DNA of 64,000 bases. Source: Pedobacter lusitanus (GTDB lineage Bacteria > Bacteroidota > Bacteroidia > Sphingobacteriales > Sphingobacteriaceae). Within the stretch, counting starts at the first letter, position 1. Every line of letters begins with the position of its first letter. The translations under genes were made by a program, and so were the position numbers. Under the pieces are notes generated by a model. The model searched no databases, had not been told where the DNA came from, and saw only the letters and a program-made list of their open reading frames with translations. The stretch spans positions 4,898,001 through 4,962,000 of the forward strand of contig NZ_CP157278.1 of the NCBI RefSeq assembly GCF_040026395.1. Reading direction: 5' to 3'. Positions 45,558 to 53,600 of this stretch are shown here, piece by piece.

Positions 45558-46133
45558 TTAATTCAGTTCTTCCTGAACACTGCCGCAGGTAGTCATTTTT
45601 TTGCCCAGATAAGGGTTACTGATAGTTTTTGTTTCACTAATCCAGTTGCCACCTTTTTTGTTATTGTACATCGGGCAGTGATCATAATAGAGTTTCTGAC
45701 CAGATTTTTCATTCGCTTTTGCCAGATCGTAGATTTCCTGGCTCAGCATCTCAAAATGCTCCCGCTGATGTTCAATATTTCCGGCATTTGCGGCAATATG
45801 TTCTCCATGCTCTTTAACATCGTCAGTTATATCTTTAAATACTTTGGCCAGCGCTGGACTCAGCGTGGATGGCATTACTTTCTCTGCTGCGGTTTTCAGT
45901 GTATTACCAGCTGTGGCTGCTGCCTTGTCATCGTCATTGACCAAAGCATTTTTAAGTTGCAGATAGGCAGATATGACCTCATTAACAGGTGATTTTGCTA
46001 TTTGTTTTTCAGACCTGCTGCCAGAGGCAGTATCATTTGCTGTAGTCTGGTTTTTTATCTTTTGATTTGAATTGCTATTACATGCAGCTAAAAAAATAGT
46101 TGCCATAGCTATACTGAACAGAAATGTTTTCAT
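45558..46133 (-). CDS. DUF3347 lipoprotein (copper operon)
   Basis: A 191-residue lipoprotein (lipobox LAAC) with a DUF3347 domain: SAYLQLKNALVNDDDKAAA, HREHFEMLSQE-like segment, and a C-terminal YDHCPMYNNKKGGNW ... MTTCG. The last Cys, Met and His residues suggest copper binding, as in the related C-terminus of CusB-like proteins. Paralogue of the gene at 46207; the two share the ending NPYLGKKMTTCG / NPYFGSSMLTCG. Confidence 0.85.
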   Translation of the reverse strand: MKTFLFSIAMATIFLAACNSNSNQKIKNQTTANDTASGSRSEKQIAKSPVNEVISAYLQLKNALVNDDDKAAATAGNTLKTAAEKVMPSTLSPALAKVFKDITDDVKEHGEHIAANAGNIEHQREHFEMLSQEIYDLAKANEKSGQKLYYDHCPMYNNKKGGNWISETKTISNPYLGKKMTTCGSVQEELN

Positions 46134-46148
46134 GTTTTTTGATTAAAT

Positions 46149-46172
46149 CCCTGATCTTTTGAAGGATCAGGG
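46149..46172 (-). other. Hairpin between the two DUF3347 genes
   Basis: CCCTGATC (46149-46156) and GATCAGGG (46165-46172) form an 8-bp stem around an 8-nt loop inside the copper operon. No T-tract follows on the minus strand beyond ATTTAATC. It may tune the relative mRNA levels of the operon rather than end it. Confidence 0.5.
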
Positions 46173-46206
46173 TAATTAAATATAAGTTGTTTTAAAGAAA
46201 AGAGGG

Positions 46207-46680
46207 CTATTTTATCGTTTCTGATACTTTGCCACAGGTTAACATAGAACTTCCGAAATAAGGATTCCTGATCGCTTGTTTATTACTTAACCAACTACTT
46301 TTTTTCATTGGGCAGTAAAGCTCATAAACAGGTTCGGCAGATAATCTTGAAGTTTTTGCTAAGGCAATGATATGCGTGGAGAGAACCGCAAAATAATCCC
46401 GCTGGCTTTTCAGTTCGTTGCTGGCAGCAATTTTGCCAGCATTTTCTGTGAGGGTCTTCTGTTGAGCTGCATCTATGGTTTTGTAATCTCCGCCATTGAG
46501 CGTTTTAACAAATTCAGCAGCTTTAACTGCCGCTAGTTTAGCGTTGTCGGCAATGAGCGCATCTTTAATGCTATAATAAGATAATAATAATGCAGCAGGC
46601 TGATCATTTTTTTGCTGTGCGAATCCAGATTGAGTGAAGATTGCTGTTATCAAAGCAATCATAAAAAATATCTTTTTCAT
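46207..46680 (-). CDS. DUF3347 protein, secreted (copper operon)
   Basis: A 157-residue protein with a signal peptide (MKKIFFMIALITAIFTQSGFAQ) and a DUF3347 domain ending in LYCPMKKSSWLSNKQAIRNP and SMLTCGKVSE, a likely metal-binding ending. Not a lipoprotein, unlike its paralogue downstream. I chose ATG 46680; an upstream ATG at 46704 would add eight residues before the signal. Confidence 0.83.
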   Translation of the reverse strand: MKKIFFMIALITAIFTQSGFAQQKNDQPAALLLSYYSIKDALIADNAKLAAVKAAEFVKTLNGGDYKTIDAAQQKTLTENAGKIAASNELKSQRDYFAVLSTHIIALAKTSRLSAEPVYELYCPMKKSSWLSNKQAIRNPYFGSSMLTCGKVSETIK

Positions 46681-46746
46681 TTTATTGATATTAATGGTGA
46701 ACATAATTAATCAGGAAAAATCCTGTAAAAATTAAATAACCTTAAA

Positions 46747-47184
46747 TCAAATCTGGAAGCTTCGTATAGCAATTCTGATATCCGGTGCAGGAGCACGGCT
46801 GAGTCTTGCAAAATATATATTGGGAATATTTACAACAGTAGAAATCAGGCCGTTCTGAAGATAAACAGGTGCTGGTAAAATACCACTGAAAGATAACTGA
46901 AAGCTGAATACAGAAGCAGACTGAGTCTCTTTATCAGCAGCTGTTAGTTTAGAAACTTCTTCCTTGCAACAATTATCTTTATCGCTTTTTGTCTTTTGCT
47001 CAGTGTGATGGTGATGAGGTGTAGCTTTATCATGCTGATGAGATACCGGATGACCTTCAGGATGATGCCCCTGATTAAATCCCATATTTGTTCCGATCGC
47101 ACAGGCAAAACCAACTACTGTATTCAAAAAGAATACAATAATCAGCAAGACTGCCTTAAGTTTTATGGAACCTGGAGTTTTCAT
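46747..47184 (-). CDS. His-rich metal-binding membrane protein
   Basis: A 145-residue protein with one N-terminal membrane segment and a His-rich stretch (GHHPEGHPVSHQHD, then PHHHHTE) followed by a CC pair, suited to bind copper or another metal. The layout resembles the small HYC_CC_PP proteins of copper and silver loci, matched by eye. First gene of the operon that leads to the multicopper oxidase. I chose ATG 47184 (MKTPGSIKLK). Confidence 0.72.
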   Translation of the reverse strand: MKTPGSIKLKAVLLIIVFFLNTVVGFACAIGTNMGFNQGHHPEGHPVSHQHDKATPHHHHTEQKTKSDKDNCCKEEVSKLTAADKETQSASVFSFQLSFSGILPAPVYLQNGLISTVVNIPNIYFARLSRAPAPDIRIAIRSFQI

Positions 47185-47190
47185 GTGACA

Positions 47191-47198
47191 CAAATCTA
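47191..47198 (-). promoter_or_regulatory. -7 element TAGATTTG of the copper operon
   Basis: An exact TAnnTTTG match on the minus strand, ending 6 bp before ATG 47184. No clear -33 element. The leader would be very short. Confidence 0.4.
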
Positions 47199-47275
47199 CT
47201 GTCAAATGTTTTGTTGAATTTACAGAATTTGAATAAAAATATTCAAAATTTCGTAGGTTTTGGTTATACTGCGCT

Positions 47276-48004
47276 ATGTCAGCTGATTTTAATATAAATA
47301 ATGGACTTACCTGTTTGTCTGAATTACCAGCATTATCATTATGGCTGATTTTTCTGGCAGAAAATATACTGATAACTATTCTCGTTCTGTTTTTCGGTAA
47401 GCTGGTGCAACAAAGATATTATTCAGCGTCTGCTTTTATTTCCTATTCTTATGAAGCCCGTGAATGGCAGATCTGTGCAGTGACTAATGTGCTGAATACA
47501 GCAGTTACCTATGCGGGATTTAAATTGTGGGAGTATAATTATATAAATATAACTGCGCACATTTCAGTAACTATACTCACAGACTTTTTACTGCTGTTTT
47601 TTGCAATGGATTTACTGATGTTTATATTTCATTACCTGATACACCAGACTTTTTTATACAAGATAGTACATCAGTTACATCATTTGGCTGTCCATCCCAA
47701 ACCGATCGACCTGTTTATTCTGCACCCACTGGAAACTATATCTTTTGGAGCATTATGGCTGGTTTTACTGATGCTGTTTCCTTTCAATATTTATGCGATT
47801 GTAATTTACCTTATTATCAATGTTGTATTTGGGTTGACTGGTCATTTAGGAATAGAACCATTACCACTCAGATTCCGGAATCTACCTGTGATCAGATACC
47901 TCGGGACATCGACTTTTCACCATCAGCATCATCAGTATGAAGACTTTAATTTTGGTTTTTATACCAGTATATGGGACAGGCTATTCGGAACGTACAAATC
48001 CTGA
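47276..48004 (+). CDS. Sterol desaturase / fatty acid hydroxylase family protein
   Basis: A 242-residue membrane di-iron protein with the histidine motifs HYLIH, HQLHH and STFHHQHHQYED among four membrane segments. Divergent from the copper operon. The substrate is unknown. Smaller than the paralogue at 33910 and not closely similar to it. Confidence 0.87.
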   Translation: MSADFNINNGLTCLSELPALSLWLIFLAENILITILVLFFGKLVQQRYYSASAFISYSYEAREWQICAVTNVLNTAVTYAGFKLWEYNYINITAHISVTILTDFLLLFFAMDLLMFIFHYLIHQTFLYKIVHQLHHLAVHPKPIDLFILHPLETISFGALWLVLLMLFPFNIYAIVIYLIINVVFGLTGHLGIEPLPLRFRNLPVIRYLGTSTFHHQHHQYEDFNFGFYTSIWDRLFGTYKS

Positions 48005-48121
48005 AATATTCCTGACTTAAATTTCATTTATAACGCTTATGTTTCTGAAATCTGTAAATGTGCTGACATAAAGGAAGAAGGGGAAACCGATATTTGCAGC
48101 ACGTTTTAAAAAAAATATCAT

Positions 48122-48601
48122 ATGAAGTTATTAATGACTTGTGTTGCTGTTCTCTTTTTTTCTTTTTCTGTTTCAGCGCAGGATATAGGTTCTGTAATGC
48201 CTAATGCTATCTTTTACAATAGAGACAATACGCCGTTTTCTACTTATAGTATCCCTAAGGGTAAAAAATCACTGATCCTGTTTTTTGATGCAACCTGTGA
48301 GCATTGCCAAAAAGTAGTTGCCCAGATGAGTAAAAGAACTAAAGAGTTAAAAGATGTGAATGTTTACCTGATTTCTCAGGATGAATACAGATCTATAGAT
48401 TATTTCATGACTAATTTCGGGAAACCGTTTTTACAGCAGAAAAATGTAAAAGTAGTTCAGGACCGGGATCATGTTTTTATCATGGCTTTCCATCCTAAAC
48501 AATACCCTGCTATTTATTTATATAATCCGGATAAGAGCCTGGTTTTTACATCAAGTAATCAGAATGATGTGCCTAAGTTTTTTAAACTGATTAATCCATA
48601 G
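48122..48601 (+). CDS. Secreted thioredoxin-fold protein (TlpA/AhpC-like)
   Basis: A 159-residue exported protein with a signal peptide (MKLLMTCVAVLFFSFSVSAQ) and a thioredoxin-like domain. The active-site motif is CEHC in FFDATCEHCQKVV. Probably a periplasmic thiol reductant or maturation factor. Single-gene unit with a terminator. Confidence 0.85.
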   Translation: MKLLMTCVAVLFFSFSVSAQDIGSVMPNAIFYNRDNTPFSTYSIPKGKKSLILFFDATCEHCQKVVAQMSKRTKELKDVNVYLISQDEYRSIDYFMTNFGKPFLQQKNVKVVQDRDHVFIMAFHPKQYPAIYLYNPDKSLVFTSSNQNDVPKFFKLINP

Positions 48602-48643
48602 GAACTATTCGCTGTAGTAGTTGTTGATCAGCGATAAGTAATA

Positions 48644-48690
48644 AACCCCTTCTGATTTATAAGTGAAATCAGAAGGGGTTATTTTTTAAT
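48644..48690. terminator. Bidirectional terminator between convergent genes
   Basis: AACCCCTTCTGATTT and its 15-bp complement around a 7-nt loop, then a T-tract, overlapping the stop of the convergent gene at 48686. Confidence 0.85.
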
Positions 48691-49702
48691 CTTCAGTAAC
48701 AGTTGTGTGTACCAATACAACTGCTTCCCGTCTGCGAGCGGCAATACCAGCCCCGATACTTGCACTTATTGCGCCGAGTATTAAACCAAAGAAAGAGAAA
48801 ACAGCAAATTTAGAAAGCCCGGAAGCAACGTCTTCACCTACCTGTTTCGCTTTTTCTGTAGCCTGATCTTTAGCCTGTTTCACCTTTTCTTTTGTTGTTT
48901 TAATGGTACTGACCCAGTTGTCAACAATTTTTTCAGATTCCACTTTAGATTTACCAGTCTTGTTAGCTACTATATTAACCAGGGCATCGCGGTCTGCTGC
49001 CTCAAATACAGCATCTCCGCTACTGAATAATTTTGAAACCAGAGAATCCAGTTTGGCCTGTGCCTGCTGAGGGTTTTCCAAAACTGATTTACCAGTAGCT
49101 TCTGCTTTTCCAGCTGCCTGTTTTGCTTTGTTGCCAATGTTTTCTGGCTGCAATTCCTTTTTACCGGTTTGCTTTAGCAGTAATTCTGCTTCGCTTTTCA
49201 TTTTCTCAATTGAACTTCCATCAATATTCAATTGATCCTTAATCATATCTCCGGCTTCAGGAGCCGCGTTTTTGATCCCTGTACCAACAATTGAAAATCC
49301 TTTACTGATGACAGCACCAACACCGCCGGCAATTTTACTAACTGAAAGTGCAGTTACATAAATGTTTAAGAAGGTAAATAAACACCAGGTAATTAAGCCA
49401 TGTAGAATCAGATCTGTTTTCTGAACCTGGTTAGAAAGCCAGCCTGCCACCCAGCCACCGGCAAACAGGGAAATCAATACCGTAATGACCCACCAGATCA
49501 GGGCACCGGTGCCTAAACCACTGAATGGTTTTGCATCTTCTACAGGATTAATACTTCCAAAACCTATACTCAGGCCTAATAAACTCAGTAATAATTGAAC
49601 TGCAACAGCAATAAATACGCCTGCAAATACGGCACTCCATGATAAACGGCTGATAAATCCCACGGGAGATTTATCACTTAACGCATGAATAGATTTAGTC
49701 AT
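48686..49702 (-). CDS. Membrane protein with long helical insert (YrzE-like start)
   Basis: A 338-residue inner-membrane protein. The first 120 residues have three membrane segments (SAVFAGVFIAVAVQLLLSLLGLSIGFGS, WWVITVLISLFAGGWVAGWLS) resembling YrzE-type proteins. The middle (about 140-290) is a long Lys- and Glu-rich helical region. A last membrane segment with Gly-Ala repeats ends the protein. Function unknown. Confidence 0.65.
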   Translation of the reverse strand: MTKSIHALSDKSPVGFISRLSWSAVFAGVFIAVAVQLLLSLLGLSIGFGSINPVEDAKPFSGLGTGALIWWVITVLISLFAGGWVAGWLSNQVQKTDLILHGLITWCLFTFLNIYVTALSVSKIAGGVGAVISKGFSIVGTGIKNAAPEAGDMIKDQLNIDGSSIEKMKSEAELLLKQTGKKELQPENIGNKAKQAAGKAEATGKSVLENPQQAQAKLDSLVSKLFSSGDAVFEAADRDALVNIVANKTGKSKVESEKIVDNWVSTIKTTKEKVKQAKDQATEKAKQVGEDVASGLSKFAVFSFFGLILGAISASIGAGIAARRREAVVLVHTTVTED

Positions 49703-49805
49703 AATTTTTGATTTTTAATAAGTAGATAAATAAATAGTAGCCTGGAATATGGATAAATACCATTTTTCTTACGATACTGACAGATAACAGTATAATTTTG
49801 ATAAT

Positions 49806-49823
49806 GTTTGAATCGGTTCAAAC
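49806..49823. promoter_or_regulatory. Inverted repeat upstream of a small gene
   Basis: GTTTGAA and TTCAAAC separated by 4 bp, 39 bp before the ATG at 49862. A possible operator. Confidence 0.4.
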
Positions 49824-49861
49824 AAATAGGGAATGTCAGCCTAAGTTAATATGTTTACAGA

Positions 49862-50053
49862 ATGGAAGTTAAACTCGATAAAACTACTTTACCGCAGCAT
49901 GGACAGCAAGTCCTTTTTCAGACTGTAATTGATGAGGGATATGAGACCTGGCAGGAGGGAATCTATAACGCAAAAGAGGAATATATTCGTATATCAAAAG
50001 GTGATATTTATGACATGTGGGGAGACGTTGTCAGATGGGAACCTTCTACTTAA
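49862..50053 (+). CDS. Small hypothetical protein
   Basis: A 63-residue soluble protein with an aromatic-rich ending (YDMWGDVVRWEPST). The pattern of a WxxG and a closing VxxWxP recalls small DUF551-like proteins; low confidence. Single gene with its own inverted repeat upstream and a hairpin downstream. Confidence 0.5.
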   Translation: MEVKLDKTTLPQHGQQVLFQTVIDEGYETWQEGIYNAKEEYIRISKGDIYDMWGDVVRWEPST

Positions 50054-50201
50054 AGACTTTTGCATCGAAACCTTGTTCATTATTACATGAGGGCCGAAAT
50101 TAACTAAAAAATAAAAGATAAAATTGTCTTAAAATACCGGTATCCTCAATACGGACGGATGTTTAAGATATATTGTTCGGTTTGTGTCCTGTGCGAAAAT
50201 A

Positions 50202-50237
50202 TAGCTACCATAGCCCTGTGGTGGCTATTTTGTTTTT
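50202..50237. terminator. Terminator between convergent small genes
   Basis: TAGCTACCA and TGGTGGCTA (one wobble) around an 8-nt loop, followed by TTTTGTTTTT on the plus strand. Confidence 0.65.
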
Positions 50238-50394
50238 AAACAATCTGATTTTCAGTTGTTTGTATTTTGGTTTTGTCGTCTGTTAAAACCTGTGGAATTT
50301 CATTTTCTGATGCTGAGATAACATTGGTAGAGACTAGTTTGCTTAATTTCATTTCATTCTGTTTTGCCTGTTTTTCGGTTTTTATTTCTTTCAT
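50236..50394 (-). CDS. Small Lys/Glu-rich peptide, divergent from the PKS operon
   Basis: A 52-residue peptide starting MKEIKTEKQAKQNEMKLSK, without cysteine, signal or membrane segment. In-frame ATGs at 50442 and 50466 could extend it by 16 or 24 residues. A convergent terminator sits at its 3' end, which supports a real gene. It does not show the GG cleavage motif of common Bacteroidota RiPP precursors. The function is unknown and it may be unrelated to the synthase. Confidence 0.4.
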   Translation of the reverse strand: MKEIKTEKQAKQNEMKLSKLVSTNVISASENEIPQVLTDDKTKIQTTENQIV

Positions 50395-50534
50395 GTTATT
50401 ATATTGTGAATAAATAATACCTCTTTTATTCTTTTTGTTCATTCCTCTTTCTGAGGCAGAAAGCAATCCTCAGAGTCGTAAATTTGTTTTATTGAAAGAA
50501 TTAAGACTCACCTCGATTATTGTTTTTTCGATTT

Positions 50535-50550
50535 AGCTAATTTATTAGCT
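50535..50550. promoter_or_regulatory. Palindrome in the PKS upstream region, site 1
   Basis: AGCTAAT-TT-ATTAGCT, a perfect 7-bp dyad, 118 bp before the PKS start. A candidate operator for control of the synthase operon; no regulator gene lies in the window nearby. Confidence 0.4.
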
Positions 50551-50565
50551 TAATTCTAAATTTAA

Positions 50566-50575
50566 GGCAATTGCC
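50566..50575. promoter_or_regulatory. Palindrome in the PKS upstream region, site 2
   Basis: GGCAATTGCC, a perfect 10-bp palindrome, 92 bp before the PKS start. No clear TAnnTTTG promoter is evident between here and the ATG. Confidence 0.3.
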
Positions 50576-50667
50576 GGGGTGTATTCTTTGACATATTGGT
50601 TCAAATTGTAATCGATGTTTTTGACAGAATAATATCTATAAAGTTTAATATTTATCTACCTAATAAT

Positions 50668-53600
50668 ATGGAAAATCTTAAGATAATCGGAATAACCCCA
50701 TTTGAGAAGCCAGATACCGAACTTGCGATTGCTTTAATACAGGCTGGAATTTTCCCTGTGATTAACCTTGGATATAGGCAATCTGATGCTGTTGAGGCAA
50801 TTAATGAATTAGTAAAGCGTGGTGTAACAGATTTTGGAGTATGCTTTCCATCGGCTGATTTTACATCAATTGCACTTCCTGTCCAGGTGACTTTGATTAT
50901 TATACCTTATGGTGTAGAAATCGTCCTTAAAGCCGGAGTTAAACTGATTTATCAGGTTTATGATATTGAATCAGCAAGACAAGCAAAAGCATTATCTGCT
51001 GATGGAATTATTGTAAAAGGTAATGAAGGCGCCGGAAGAGTTGGACACGAGTCATCTTTTGTACTTTTTCAACGTATTATAAAAGAGATTAAAGATATAC
51101 CTGTTTGGGTACAGGGTGGAGCAGGAGTACATACTGCTGCAGCTTTAATAGCCCAGGGAGCTGCGGGTATAATACTGGATAGCCAGCTGGTTTTATTTCC
51201 TGAGTGCAGTGCACCTAAAGCAATCAAAGATATATGTGCTAAATTGAGTGGTACAGAAACAAAGCTGGTAGATAACTGCCGTGTCCTGTACCGTCCTAAT
51301 TCGCCTGCTATTGCACATCATATATCCTATAAAGATCTTTCAGCATATTTTACAGATTTCGATCTTGAAAAAAGCTACCTTCCTTTAGGACAGGATATCG
51401 CTTTATCAGTTGATCTCTTCAGCAGATATAAAAAGTTAAATAAACTTGCATTCGGTATAAGGGAAGCTGTTTACGGACATTTAAATCAGGCAAAGTCATT
51501 AAATGTTATCAGTCCTGAAAATCCACTGGCCAAAGAACTGAACCTGACTTATCCTATTGCACAGGGACCAATGACAAGAGTCAGTGATGTTGCCGGCTTT
51601 GCAGATGCTGTTTCTGAAGCGGGAGCCTTATCATTTATTGCTTTATCCTTATTAAAAGGAGAAACTGCTAAAAACCTCATTAAAGATACAAAAAAGCTTG
51701 CAGGCACCAGAACCTGGGGCGTTGGTATTCTTGGTTTTGCTCCTCAGGAATTAAGGGACGAACAAATGAAATATATCCTGGAAGAGAAGCCACCGGTAGT
51801 TTTGATTGCCGGCGGACGTCCTTCACAGGCAAAACCACTTGAAAAAGCGGGTATAAAAACATTCCTTCATGTTCCATCAGCATCTCTGCTGGATATGTTT
51901 TTAAAAGAAGGAGCAAGAAGCTTTGTTTTTGAAGGCCGGGAATGCGGTGGTCACGTTGGCCCTTTATCAAGTATGGTCCTTTGGGAAAAGCAGATTGAAC
52001 GCTTACTTAAAGAAGATAATCCTGAGCAGATCAGTGTATTTTTTGCCGGTGGTATCCATGATTCTTTTTCTGCCGCATTTATTGCCGTTATGGCTGCTCC
52101 ACTTGCCGCTAAAGGTGTAAAAGTAGGTGTACTGATGGGAACTGCCTATTTATATACTAAAGAAGCCGTAACTACAGGTGCTATTCAAAATAAGTTTCAG
52201 CAGCAGGCTGTGAATGCCAGTGATACCATATTACTGGAAACTGCGCCGGGCCACGAAACAAGATGTCTTAAATCTCCGTTTTCTGACTTTTTCAGTGAAG
52301 AAAAAGAGAAACTTCAGCAGCAGGGAGTTGATAAAAAAGTGATCTGGGAAAAACTGGAAACACTTAACGTTGGCCGTTTAAGAATTGCTGCCAAAGGTAT
52401 AGAGCGCAGAGGCGATCAGCTGGTTAATATTGACGAAGCAGAACAGCTTACCTTAGGGATGTATATGATTGGCCAGGTGGCTGCAATGCAAAACAAAGTC
52501 GTTTCTCTTCTTGAATTGCATCAGGATGTTGCTGAAGGCAATTATCAGCATATTCTGGATGCCGAACTTTCTTCTCCACCTGAAAGAACAGGGAAATCTC
52601 TTGATGTGGCTATTGTTGGTATGGCCTGTATCTTTCCGGGAGCAAAAAATATTGAAGAATACTGGCGCAATATTATCCTGGGAAAAGATAGTGTGACAGA
52701 AGTTCCTGATGAACGCTGGAACAAAGAACTCTATTATAATCCCGACTCTACAGCTGGCGATATGTCACACTCTAAATGGGGTGGCTTTATTCCAAAAATA
52801 GATTTCGACCCGCTTGAATTTGGTATTCCGCCACAGTCACTTGCTGCCATTGAACCTACACAACTGTTAACACTGATGGTTGCTAAACAGGCGATGGAAA
52901 ACGCAGGTTATCAGGATGGCAGTTTCGATCATGAAAATGTATCTGTAATTATAGGTGCAGAAGGTGGGAATGACCTCGCGAACAGCTATGGATTCAGATG
53001 TTTCTATAAACAAGTATTTGGAGAAATGCCACCTGAAATAGATCAGGCATTGCCAAAAATGACAGAAGACTCATTCCCCGGAATTCTGGCCAATGTCATA
53101 TCCGGAAGAGTAGCTAACCGCTTGAATTTAGGCGGCCGTAACTTTACTGTAGATGCAGCTTGTGCATCTTCTCTCGCAGCTGTTGATCTGGCTTGCCAGG
53201 AGCTGTTTCTGGGAAAGTCTGATATGGTACTTGCAGGCGGAGCCGATTTACATAATGGAATCAATGATTACCTGATGTTTTCCAGTACACATGCACTTTC
53301 ACGTAAAGGCAGATGTGCAACTTTTGATGCCGGAGCAGATGGAATTGCACTGGGTGAGGGAATTGCAATGGTTGTCTTAAAAAGACATGAAGATGCACTG
53401 AGAGACGGAGACAGGATTTATTCTGTTATCAAAGGATTAGGTGGTTCAAGCGATGGTAAAAGTTTAGGTTTAACTGCACCACGTAAAAATGGGCAGGTTC
53501 AGGCATTGGAACGTGCTTATGATCAGGCTGGTATTACACCATCTGTTGTAGGTCTGGTAGAAGCTCACGGAACAGGAACTGTGGTTGGGGACAGAACAGA

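Noticed and set aside
50596..50667. TTG start 24 codons upstream for the first PKS gene
   Set aside because: The extra residues (MVQIVIDVFDRIISIKFN...) are unlike the barrel domain start; MENLKIIGITPFE begins a typical first strand.
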